From Faucicola sp041855445 (GTDB lineage: Bacteria > Pseudomonadota > Gammaproteobacteria > Pseudomonadales > Moraxellaceae): a stretch of 12,299 bases of DNA. Shown in pieces: positions 6,600 through 12,299 of this stretch; the stretch's first letter is position 1; every line of letters starts with the position of its first letter. A program made the translations under genes and the position numbers. The DNA is taken from contig JBHAEG010000019.1 of NCBI GenBank assembly GCA_041855445.1, positions 1-12,299 on the forward strand, given 5' to 3'. The notes under the pieces were generated by a model that did not search any database, had not been told where the DNA came from, and saw only the letters and a program-made list of their open reading frames with translations.

Positions 6600-8573
6600 T
6601 TAGTAATGTTCTAACGCTTTTTTAACCGCTTCAATTGATGTTGGGTCGTCTAATGTAGACATATCGCCCGTTTCTTTGCCTTCAGCTAAAGCACGAATTG
6701 AACGGCGTAAAATTTTGCCAGAACGTGTTTTTGGTAAAGCTGTTGGGAAATAAATCCCTGCTGGGCGAGCCAATGCTCCAAGACCTTTGACAACCAAACC
6801 AATGACTTGCTGTTCTAAAGCAAAACGTTTTTCTAGCTCTTCAATGTCATCATGGTTTTTCACCACACAGAAGGCAACAGGTAATTCACCTTTTAATTCA
6901 TCATGAATACCGACCACTGCACATTCGGCAACTTCTGGGTGAGCTGAAATTGCTTCTTCGATTTCTTTTGTGCCTAAACGATGTCCTGCTACGTTAATGA
7001 CATCATCGGTACGACCTAAAATATAATAGTAACCATCTTCATCAATCACAGCGTAATCAGATGTTAAATAGTGTTTACCATCAAATAAACCATAGTAACC
7101 ATTAATGAAGCGTTCATTGTTACGCCAAACAGTGGTTAAACAACCAGGTGGTAAAGGTGCTTCTGCAACTAACATACCTTTTTCACCTGCCTTACATGGT
7201 AAGCCTGTTTCTTCATTTAATACTTTGGCGTTATAACCATACATTGGATAACCTGGTGAACCTTGACGATGTGGTTTATGGTTGAATTTTGGTGTATGGC
7301 TTAAAATTGGCCAGCCTGTTTCAGTCTGCCAATAGTGGTCTAAAATTGGCACGCCTAGATGTCCTGATAACCATTCTGCTGTTGGCTCATCAAGAGGTTC
7401 TCCTGCCAAGAAGAATGATTTTAATGTTGAAATATCATAGCGAGTCATCCACTGCTCGTCTTGTTTTTTCAACATACGTACACCTGTTGGTGCAGTAAAC
7501 AAGATATTTACTTTATTTGCTTCAACAATACGCCACCAAATACCAGGGTTTGGCTGAGTTGGTAAACCTTCATAAATAATACTGGTCATACCTGCCAGTA
7601 ATGGAGCATAAATTGTATAAGAATGTCCAACAGCCCAGCCAATATCAGAAATTGCCCAGAAAGTTTCGCCAGCTTTACCGTTATAAATCAAATCAATAGA
7701 AGTTGTTAAAGCAACAGCATGACCGCCTGTATCACGTTGCACCCCTTTTGGTGTGCCTGTTGTGCCTGACGTGTATAATAAGTAAGAAGGTTCATTTGAT
7801 TCAACCCAAACACAAGGTACACGAGCATTATTTTCTACACTCTCTGCACGCATATTGGCATAATCGACATCTAATGGTTGAGGCTCATATGGCATAATAC
7901 CACGATTTACCACTAATACATGTTCAGGTTTAACTTTTGCTTCTTCTACGGCTTTATTGACTAAGTTTTTATAATTAATCAATTTACCACCACGCAAACC
8001 TGCATCAACGGTAATCACCATTTTAGCTTCTGCATCGTCCATGCGTACAGCTAAATTGTGGGCGGCAAATCCACCAAATACCACCGAGTGAATAGCTCCA
8101 ATTCTAGCACATGCCAACATTGCATAACTTGCCTCTAAAATCATTGGCATATAAATGATGACACGGTCGCCTTGACCAACGCCTAAACGTTGTAATACAT
8201 CGGCAAAATAATTAACTTCTTTATATAAACAATTATAAGTTAAACGTCTTTTAGTATAATCGTTATATAGCTCAACAGGATTACCTAAACGTTTAAACTC
8301 ATTGACGATGTTTGGATAGTTGTCAATCATTTCTTGATTGATTTCTGTGGTTACCCAAACAAAAGCGTCTTGTTCAGCACGGTCTTCCAGATGACGGTCT
8401 ACGCAGTTATAACATAGATTGGTCTCGCCACCAACAAACCATTTGGTAAATGGCAAATTACTATCATCAAGAATTTGCTCTGGTTCTTTATGCCAAAAAA
8501 TGCGTTTTGCCTGTTCAGCCCAAAAGGCTTGTTTATCTGAAAGTGATTTTTGGTAGATAGCTGAAAATTCCAT
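6600..8573 (-). CDS. prpE: Propionate-CoA ligase (propionyl-CoA synthetase, PrpE)
   Basis: This adenylate-forming enzyme activates propionate to propionyl-CoA through a propionyl-AMP intermediate. I chose the ATG at 8573, giving 657 aa, because AAGGAAAG lies just upstream at 8578-8585. A longer frame from a TTG at 8600 has no supporting site. Numbering from that ATG, the N-terminal cap has PFTKWFVGGETNLC at about 41-54. The P-loop YTSGTTGTPKG is at 267-277, DHYWQTETGWP at 412-422 and GRTDDVINVAGHRLGT at 520-535. PKTRSGKILRR at 614-624 contains the catalytic and acylation-target lysine K620. ISDIGWAVGHSY and the GIWWRIVE segment resemble PrpE more than acetyl-CoA synthetase. It heads the minus-strand propionyl-CoA block, 136 bp upstream of mmsA, and diverges from ppc. 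Activity on acetate as a side substrate is possible. Confidence 0.9.
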   Translation of the reverse strand: MEFSAIYQKSLSDKQAFWAEQAKRIFWHKEPEQILDDSNLPFTKWFVGGETNLCYNCVDRHLEDRAEQDAFVWVTTEINQEMIDNYPNIVNEFKRLGNPVELYNDYTKRRLTYNCLYKEVNYFADVLQRLGVGQGDRVIIYMPMILEASYAMLACARIGAIHSVVFGGFAAHNLAVRMDDAEAKMVITVDAGLRGGKLINYKNLVNKAVEEAKVKPEHVLVVNRGIMPYEPQPLDVDYANMRAESVENNARVPCVWVESNEPSYLLYTSGTTGTPKGVQRDTGGHAVALTTSIDLIYNGKAGETFWAISDIGWAVGHSYTIYAPLLAGMTSIIYEGLPTQPNPGIWWRIVEANKVNILFTAPTGVRMLKKQDEQWMTRYDISTLKSFFLAGEPLDEPTAEWLSGHLGVPILDHYWQTETGWPILSHTPKFNHKPHRQGSPGYPMYGYNAKVLNEETGLPCKAGEKGMLVAEAPLPPGCLTTVWRNNERFINGYYGLFDGKHYLTSDYAVIDEDGYYYILGRTDDVINVAGHRLGTKEIEEAISAHPEVAECAVVGIHDELKGELPVAFCVVKNHDDIEELEKRFALEQQVIGLVVKGLGALARPAGIYFPTALPKTRSGKILRRSIRALAEGKETGDMSTLDDPTSIEAVKKALEHY

Positions 8574-8577
8574 ATAG

Positions 8578-8585
8578 CTTTCCTT
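8578..8585 (-). promoter_or_regulatory. Ribosome binding site fixing the prpE start
   Basis: On the minus strand, AAGGAAAG lies four bases before ATG 8573 (seven from the AAGGA core). It matches the AAGGA sites of the other genes in the block. This supports the ATG over the in-frame TTG at 8600, which has no Shine-Dalgarno sequence. Confidence 0.75.
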
Positions 8586-8629
8586 AGTCCTTAGTGTCAA
8601 GTCAAAGGTTAATGTTAAGATAAATCAAT

Positions 8630-8657
8630 ATCATAGTTATTATCTATATCAAATCAA
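8630..8657 (-). promoter_or_regulatory. Candidate prpE promoter
   Basis: On the minus strand, TTGATT (8652-8657) is followed after 16 bp by TATGAT (8630-8635), about 56 bp upstream of the prpE ATG. A perfect TATAAT also lies further up (8702-8707) but lacks a partner at normal spacing. The local A+T bias makes either match weak. Confidence 0.3.
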
Positions 8658-8835
8658 CAAAAAATTACAAAAATTTAATATGTCGATAATAAATAATACC
8701 TATTATAGTATTTAATTTATCAATACCATTGTAGCCGATAACATTTTAATAAAACAATACGTTTATCAACTTTTTAGCAAAAAAGTTCTTGATATTGATT
8801 AATGTCATTCACTACCATACAGCCACATTTTTATT

Positions 8836-8856
8836 TATAATGATACATTATGTATC
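8836..8856 (+). promoter_or_regulatory. TATAAT box followed by a 15-bp palindromic operator candidate
   Basis: TATAAT at 8836-8841 is followed immediately by GATACAT-T-ATGTATC (8842-8856), a perfect palindrome with 7-bp arms. A transcript from this box would start inside the palindrome, the classic place for a repressor to block initiation. I find no good -35 hexamer 16-18 bp upstream, so the box may need an activator or may not be a promoter. No regulator gene is present in the window. Confidence 0.35.
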
Positions 8857-8862
8857 GTTTTA

Positions 8863-9024
8863 ATGAATATAGCAAAAGCTTCAGTTCACGTCAAGGATTA
8901 TTTATTATTTTGGCAATTCCATTTGCCAGATATAGTCAAGATATGTCAAGATGTGACCTTGAACGATTTGTTTTATATTTCCCAGTTGAAAAGTAATTTT
9001 AGACAAGGATTAAATCATGAGTAG
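8863..9024 (+). CDS. Small open frame overlapping the ppc start, doubtful gene
   Basis: An ATG-initiated frame of 53 codons (MNIAKASVHVKDYLLFWQFH onward) ends at a TAG that overlaps the ppc ATG by 8 nt, in a different frame. The predicted peptide is mixed hydrophobic and charged with no signal peptide or motif I know. There is no Shine-Dalgarno sequence before its ATG. It could be a short upstream ORF coupled to ppc translation, but an open frame of this length can arise by chance in AT-rich DNA. I do not assign a function. Confidence 0.2.
   Translation: MNIAKASVHVKDYLLFWQFHLPDIVKICQDVTLNDLFYISQLKSNFRQGLNHE
8910..8936 (+). promoter_or_regulatory. Candidate ppc promoter overlapping an inverted repeat
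   Basis: TTGGCA (8910-8915) and TATAGT (8931-8936) are spaced by 15 bp, slightly short for sigma-70. The spacer and the -35 box are covered by the inverted repeat TGGCAA-6 nt-TTGCCA (8911-8928), so a bound factor could control the promoter. It lies about 80 bp upstream of the ppc ATG. Confidence 0.35.
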
Positions 9025-11794
9025 TATTCAACCTTCTGGAAATTTGTCCAGTCATCTCACCGAACCGCTAGAATTAATGGCATTAGACGATTTATTGACC
9101 AGTCATAAAGACCAACCATTATTAGCAGATACCCAGCTAATCAGTCGTATTTTATTAAACGTGATTGAAAAAGAAACGTCTGAACCTGTCAAAAATACGA
9201 TTTATGCGTTATTAAATGGCGAAAATCCACAAACTGTGATACAAACGGTCTTGCCAACTTTGGATAAAAAACAACGGCGAAATCTTATCCGAGCTTGTAG
9301 CTTGTTTGCTCAAGTATTTAATATTGCCGAAGATATGCACCACGAAAGACGGCGTTTAATTCATGAAAATGATGAAACGTCTGCACCAAGTAGTTTTGCT
9401 CATGTGTTAGATGAATTAAAAGCCAAAGATATTGACGAAAAAGAGTTACAACAACAACTTAATCAAACCTATGTCAGTGCAGTATTGACAGCTCACCCTA
9501 CTGAAGTACAACGCCAAACAATTTTGTCATTTCAGCGTCAAATCCGAGCGTTATTACAAGAGGTTGATAATGTTGCAGGCTACCAAAAACAACGTATTTA
9601 TCAACAATTAGAAGCAACTTTATTGGCACTTTGGCAAACCAATGAAAATCGTCACTTTAAATTAAGTGTTAATGATGAAATTGATAATGGTATTGCCTAT
9701 TTTGATTTAAGTTTTTTAGAAGCGGTACCTAATTTGTATCGTAAATTAGATTATCAATTAAAAGAACGATTTGCCCAAGTAGATTTGCCAAACTTGCTAA
9801 CGATTGGAGGCTGGATTGGAGGCGACCGTGATGGTAATCCATTTGTATCAGCAGAAACATTGCGTTATGCGTTTAATCGCCAATCTGCCACAATTTTTTA
9901 TTTTTATCGTGACCAATTGGGTAAATTGTACTCAGAATTACCATTATCGAGTCGCCGTGTCAAAGTCAATGATGATTTATTGGCATTATCAGAGTTATCG
10001 CCAGATGCGGACATTTCTCGTAGTGAAGAGCCTTACCGCCGTGCAATCGCCTATATTTCATCACGATTAGTTGCAACTTCGCATACCTTTGGTTTACATT
10101 ATGGTTGTCGATTTGGTTTAAGTGAGCCTTATCATAATGTGAATGAATTTTTAACAGATTTAAAAATTATTAAACAATCATTGATTGATAATGGTAGTGA
10201 AACGTTAGCAGAAGGACGTTTAACCGACTTAATTCGAGCTGTTGAGGTGTTTCAATTTTATTTAATGCCATTAGATTTACGCCAACATGCAGGTATACAT
10301 GCTGAAACTGTACATGATTTATTTAAACATGCAGATTTAGAGGATTATTTATCATTATCAGAAACTGCCCGCCAACGTGTATTGTTGCGTGAGTTGGCAA
10401 CAGCTCGTCCACTATATAATCCCTATGTCACCTATGATGAACAAACTCAACGTGAATTAGCGATTTTCCAAACGGCGACTGATATTAAAAACCGTTTTGG
10501 TGAAACTGCTATCAATCAAAGCATTATTTCTAATGCAGAAAATGTTAGTGATGTGTTAGCGGTCGCACTGATTTTAAAAGAAACAGGCTTGTTAGTTATT
10601 CAAGATGGACAGCCAAAAAGTCGTTTAAATATCGTTCCTTTATTTGAAACAATTGAGGCATTGGAAAACTGTATCGAAGTTATGAACCAATTGTTAAGCA
10701 AAGCTTGGTATCGGGCAGTTTTAGCTAGCCGTGACAATATTCAAGAAATTATGTTAGGCTATTCTGATAGTAATAAAGATGGTGGCTATGTTACAAGTCA
10801 ATGGTCATTGTATCAAGCCGAAGTCAAACTTGTAGAAGTCGCAGAAAAACATAACATTCGTTTACGGCTGTTTCATGGACGAGGTGGCAGTGTTGGGCGT
10901 GGTGGCGGCCCATCATTTGAAGCGATTTTAGCACAGCCTGAAGGTTCAGTAGCAGGGCAAATTCGTATTACTGAACAAGGGGAAGTCATTACTGCTAAAT
11001 ATGCCAATGCTATTAATGCAGAACGTAATTTAGAAGCATTAGTTTCTGCAACGTTGAAAGCCAGTTTATTACCAAATGAAAGTTTAAAACCAGACCATGA
11101 ACTGATGGGACAATTATCAAACTTTGCGTTTCAACATTATCGTTCATTAATTACTAAACCTTATTTTATTGATTATTTTTTACAAACGAGTTTAGTTAAA
11201 GAAATTGCCAGCTTAAACATTGGCTCACGTCCAGCCAGTCGAAAGACCTTAGCAAGAATTCAAGATTTACGGGCTATTCCTTGGGTTTTCTCATGGACAC
11301 AAAATCGTTTGATGTTGCCTGCATGGTATGGTTTTGGCACAGCAGTAGAAAATTTAATCAAGCAAAATCCTGATTATCAGGCAGAACTACAAAATCACGC
11401 CCAACATAGTGCATTTATGCAAGCAATGTTATCAAATATGTCTCAAGTATTGGCAAAAACTGATATTACGATTGCAGAAGCATATGTTGAGTTAGCAGAA
11501 AATCAAGATGAAGCCAAACCAATTTTTGCAGAAATTTTGGCAGAATATCAACGTAGTAAAAACGCATTATTAATGCTAACTAATAAACAAACCTTGCTTG
11601 ATGATAACCGTTCATTGGCTCGGTCATTGGCATTACGATTGCCTTATTTAAATGCGTTAAATTGGTTACAAGTGTCATTGCTGAAGTCATTGCGAGATGG
11701 TAGTATCGATGAAGAAGAGCAACGAGCGACCACATTAAATTTAGTTCATTTAACAATTAATGGTATTGCTCAAGGCTTGCGTAATACGGGCTAA
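9017..11794 (+). CDS. ppc: Phosphoenolpyruvate carboxylase
   Basis: This cytosolic, Mg-dependent enzyme carboxylates phosphoenolpyruvate with bicarbonate to oxaloacetate, refilling the TCA cycle. The 925-aa length is normal for bacterial PEPC. VLTAHPTEVQRQ at residues 156-167 contains the catalytic histidine H160. GGWIGGDRDGNPFVS lies at 264-278. The second signature GYSDSNKDGGYVTSQW is at 581-596, and the glycine-rich loop FHGRGGSVGRGGGPS at 619-633 contains the catalytic arginine equivalent to E. coli R587. The protein ends in the conserved QGLRNTG, so it is complete. The ATG has AAGGA at 9005-9009. It is transcribed away from prpE. Oxaloacetate is the partner of propionyl-CoA in the methylcitrate cycle, so the pairing may be meaningful, though PEPC is a housekeeping gene in many settings. 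Confidence 0.97.
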   Translation: MSSIQPSGNLSSHLTEPLELMALDDLLTSHKDQPLLADTQLISRILLNVIEKETSEPVKNTIYALLNGENPQTVIQTVLPTLDKKQRRNLIRACSLFAQVFNIAEDMHHERRRLIHENDETSAPSSFAHVLDELKAKDIDEKELQQQLNQTYVSAVLTAHPTEVQRQTILSFQRQIRALLQEVDNVAGYQKQRIYQQLEATLLALWQTNENRHFKLSVNDEIDNGIAYFDLSFLEAVPNLYRKLDYQLKERFAQVDLPNLLTIGGWIGGDRDGNPFVSAETLRYAFNRQSATIFYFYRDQLGKLYSELPLSSRRVKVNDDLLALSELSPDADISRSEEPYRRAIAYISSRLVATSHTFGLHYGCRFGLSEPYHNVNEFLTDLKIIKQSLIDNGSETLAEGRLTDLIRAVEVFQFYLMPLDLRQHAGIHAETVHDLFKHADLEDYLSLSETARQRVLLRELATARPLYNPYVTYDEQTQRELAIFQTATDIKNRFGETAINQSIISNAENVSDVLAVALILKETGLLVIQDGQPKSRLNIVPLFETIEALENCIEVMNQLLSKAWYRAVLASRDNIQEIMLGYSDSNKDGGYVTSQWSLYQAEVKLVEVAEKHNIRLRLFHGRGGSVGRGGGPSFEAILAQPEGSVAGQIRITEQGEVITAKYANAINAERNLEALVSATLKASLLPNESLKPDHELMGQLSNFAFQHYRSLITKPYFIDYFLQTSLVKEIASLNIGSRPASRKTLARIQDLRAIPWVFSWTQNRLMLPAWYGFGTAVENLIKQNPDYQAELQNHAQHSAFMQAMLSNMSQVLAKTDITIAEAYVELAENQDEAKPIFAEILAEYQRSKNALLMLTNKQTLLDDNRSLARSLALRLPYLNALNWLQVSLLKSLRDGSIDEEEQRATTLNLVHLTINGIAQGLRNTG

Positions 11795-11824
11795 TTTTTA
11801 ATAAAACTGTAAACTTTATTAGTG

Positions 11825-11860
11825 TCAAACCTTAATGCTTAAGCAAGTGTTAAGGTTTGA
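11825..11860 (+). terminator. Hairpin downstream of ppc, probable terminator
   Basis: Arms TCAAACCTTAA (11825-11835) and its exact complement (11850-11860) flank a 14-nt loop that contains the small palindrome GCTTAAGC (11837-11844). It starts 31 bp beyond the ppc stop. The tail TTTGTTAT is only moderately U-rich, and the next gene's -10 box begins within it, so termination and the next initiation are packed together. Confidence 0.6.
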
Positions 11861-11862
11861 TT

Positions 11863-11871
11863 TGTTATAAT
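11863..11871 (+). promoter_or_regulatory. Extended -10 promoter for the VIT-family gene
   Basis: TGTTATAAT is a perfect extended -10 element (TGn followed by TATAAT, 11866-11871). It lies 37 bp before the chosen ATG and straight after the ppc terminator hairpin. No good -35 is present, which extended -10 promoters often tolerate. Confidence 0.5.
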
Positions 11872-11908
11872 ATCATTAATATTTTATTTTTATTATTTGA
11901 GAAACATT

Positions 11909-12124
11909 ATGCTGTCAATTCATCATGAGCCACATTTTAGTAATCGTAATAATTGGCTACGAGCAACGGTACTTGGGGCAAATGATGGATTAATTTCTAC
12001 TGCAAGTTTGATGATGGGTATGGTTGCAGGCAATGCTGATAATCAAACGTTATTATTAACAGGGTTTGCCTCATTGATTGGTGGGGCGATTAGTATGGCA
12101 GCAGGGTTACTAACTGCTTCTTGA
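11909..12124 (+). pseudogene. VIT1/CCC1-family metal transporter, truncated at about codon 66
   Basis: The product resembles the N-terminus of the vacuolar iron transporter family, which moves Fe(II)/Mn(II) across membranes and is normally about 230 aa in bacteria. I use the ATG at 11909; a TTG at 11897 in the same frame is less likely. Residues 16-36 give the family signature WLRATVLGANDGLISTASLM, the first membrane helix, and 50-66 give a second helix ending GGAISMAAG. Intact relatives continue with EYVSVSSQ-like sequence, but here five unrelated residues (LLTAS) and a stop follow. The break lies at or soon after 12107, where DNA resembling an IS200/IS605 left end begins. The remaining domain cannot form a complete transporter. 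The rest of the gene may lie beyond the element, outside the window. Confidence 0.8.
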
Positions 12125-12133
12125 AATCTAACT

Positions 12134-12170
12134 AAATCTACTCATTTCTTACTAAAATAAGTAGAGATTT
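12134..12170 (+). repeat. Imperfect subterminal hairpin at the element left end
   Basis: AAATCTACT (12134-12142) pairs with AGTAGAGATTT (12160-12170) with a two-base bulge and a 17-nt loop. AAATCTA is also directly repeated at 12124-12130 and 12134-12140. Bulged hairpins near the ends are where IS200/IS605 transposases bind single-stranded DNA, so this fits a left end. The fold is judged by eye. Confidence 0.5.
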
Positions 12171-12184
12171 ACACATATAACTTC

Positions 12185-12193
12185 TGTTATAAT
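12185..12193 (+). promoter_or_regulatory. Extended -10 box immediately before tnpB
   Basis: TGTTATAAT ends only six bases before the tnpB ATG at 12200, and TATAAC-4 nt-GTTATA forms a short inverted repeat around it. Transcription would begin at about the ATG itself, predicting a leaderless mRNA. No Shine-Dalgarno sequence is visible. Confidence 0.4.
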
Positions 12194-12199
12194 GATACC

Positions 12200-12299
12200 A
12201 TGAAAAATATTCGTGGACACATCATCGAACTAAACCCCAATAGCAAACAAGCCACTTACTTTAGTAAGGCTTGTGGTGTGGCACGTTTTGCCTATAACT
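12200..12299 (+). CDS. tnpB: TnpB (OrfB) RNA-guided nuclease, N-terminal part only
   Basis: Thirty-three codons are visible before the window ends. The start MKNIRGHIIELNPNSKQATY followed by FSKACGVARFAYN matches the N-terminal helix-turn-helix region of IS200/IS605 OrfB proteins, where a P-x-x-x-Q segment and a final R-F-x-YN are conserved. Family members are RuvC-type nucleases guided by an RNA from the element's right end and are relatives of Cas12. The RuvC residues, zinc finger and guide RNA would all lie beyond the window, so I cannot tell whether this copy is intact. Confidence 0.85.
   Translation, partial: MKNIRGHIIELNPNSKQATYFSKACGVARFAYN

Larger units (their letters stand above)
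8574..9016. other. Divergent prpE-ppc intergenic region
   Basis: This 443-bp, very AT-rich stretch separates two divergently transcribed genes. I see several promoter-like hexamers on each strand, a 15-bp palindrome at 8842-8856, a 6-bp inverted repeat at 8911-8928, and three copies of GTCAAG at 8890, 8935 and 8945, two of them within GTCAAGAT. There is also one match to the IHF consensus WATCAANNNNTTR at 8764-8776 on the plus strand, which could easily be chance at this composition. A 53-codon open frame spans its right third. Both ppc and prpE must draw their promoters from here. Confidence 0.6.
12107..12299 (+). mobile_element. Left end of an IS200/IS605-family (TnpB) element, partial
   Basis: The mobile-element assignment rests on three observations: the abrupt loss of VIT-family similarity after 12106, a subterminal imperfect hairpin, and a tnpB start. 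The exact boundary cannot be fixed and lies somewhere in 12107-12125. There is no tnpA between the left end and tnpB, so this is either a tnpB-only element or one with tnpA beyond the window. Such elements have no terminal inverted repeats or target duplications, and none is evident here. Confidence 0.65.

Noticed and set aside
6600..8573. Acetyl-CoA synthetase (Acs) identity
   Set aside because: The fold is shared, but the WFVGGETNLC, ISDIGWAVGHSY and DHYWQTETGWP segments and the propionyl-CoA gene context point to PrpE. Acetate activity cannot be excluded.
8573..8600. TTG start at 8600 giving a 666-aa PrpE
   Set aside because: The ATG at 8573 has a clear AAGGAAAG site and the extra nine residues (MTLRTKESY) overlap that site. 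No ribosome binding site supports the TTG.
8764..8776. IHF site as a finding
   Set aside because: A single consensus match in very AT-rich DNA is expected by chance. It is only mentioned in the intergenic description.
11897..11911. TTG at 11897 as the start of the VIT-family gene
   Set aside because: The ATG at 11909 is a better codon and gives a normal N-terminus; a weak GAG-type site precedes the ATG.
12121..12199. CRISPR-like or guide RNA repeat near tnpB
   Set aside because: Only a two-copy 7-base repeat and one hairpin are present. TnpB guide RNAs come from the element's right end, which lies outside the window.

Overview
The window is AT-rich DNA from a gammaproteobacterium, most likely of the family Moraxellaceae (Moraxella, Psychrobacter or Acinetobacter relatives). 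I base this on base composition, protein style and the make-up of the valine-degradation cluster. The family call is inference and I cannot name a species. Most of the window is ordinary metabolic DNA.

Positions 1-8573 hold a one-directional block on the minus strand. In order of transcription it contains prpE (propionate-CoA ligase), mmsA (methylmalonate-semialdehyde dehydrogenase, CoA-acylating), a broken DMT/EamA transporter, an acyl-CoA dehydrogenase of the isobutyryl-CoA type, an enoyl-CoA hydratase, a 3-hydroxyisobutyryl-CoA hydrolase and mmsB (3-hydroxyisobutyrate dehydrogenase). Together the intact genes give every step from isobutyryl-CoA to propionyl-CoA in valine catabolism, and PrpE adds a second entry into propionyl-CoA. 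The branched-chain keto-acid dehydrogenase that would feed the route, and any methylcitrate-cycle or methylmalonyl-CoA genes that would drain it, are not in the window. Perfect hairpins separate prpE from mmsA and mmsA from the rest, so there are probably two or three transcripts. The last four genes are tightly packed, each with an AAGGA-type ribosome binding site.

Positions 8574-9016 form a very AT-rich divergent intergenic region between prpE (minus) and ppc (plus). It holds promoter-like hexamers, a 15-bp perfect palindrome just downstream of a TATAAT box, a second short inverted repeat, and a 53-codon open frame that overlaps the ppc start. ppc (phosphoenolpyruvate carboxylase, 925 aa) makes oxaloacetate. 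It is followed by a hairpin and then the first 66 or so codons of a VIT1/CCC1-family metal transporter gene.

That transporter gene is broken at about 12107-12125. The sequence that follows looks like the left end of an IS200/IS605-family element, with an imperfect subterminal hairpin and the first 33 codons of a TnpB (OrfB) gene running off the window. The tnpB start lies 7 nt below an extended -10 box, so its mRNA may be leaderless.

I see no CRISPR array, tRNA, rRNA or defence cluster. The points most worth a second look are the TnpB element junction, the multiply deleted transporter fossil inside the valine operon, and the prpE-ppc intergenic region.
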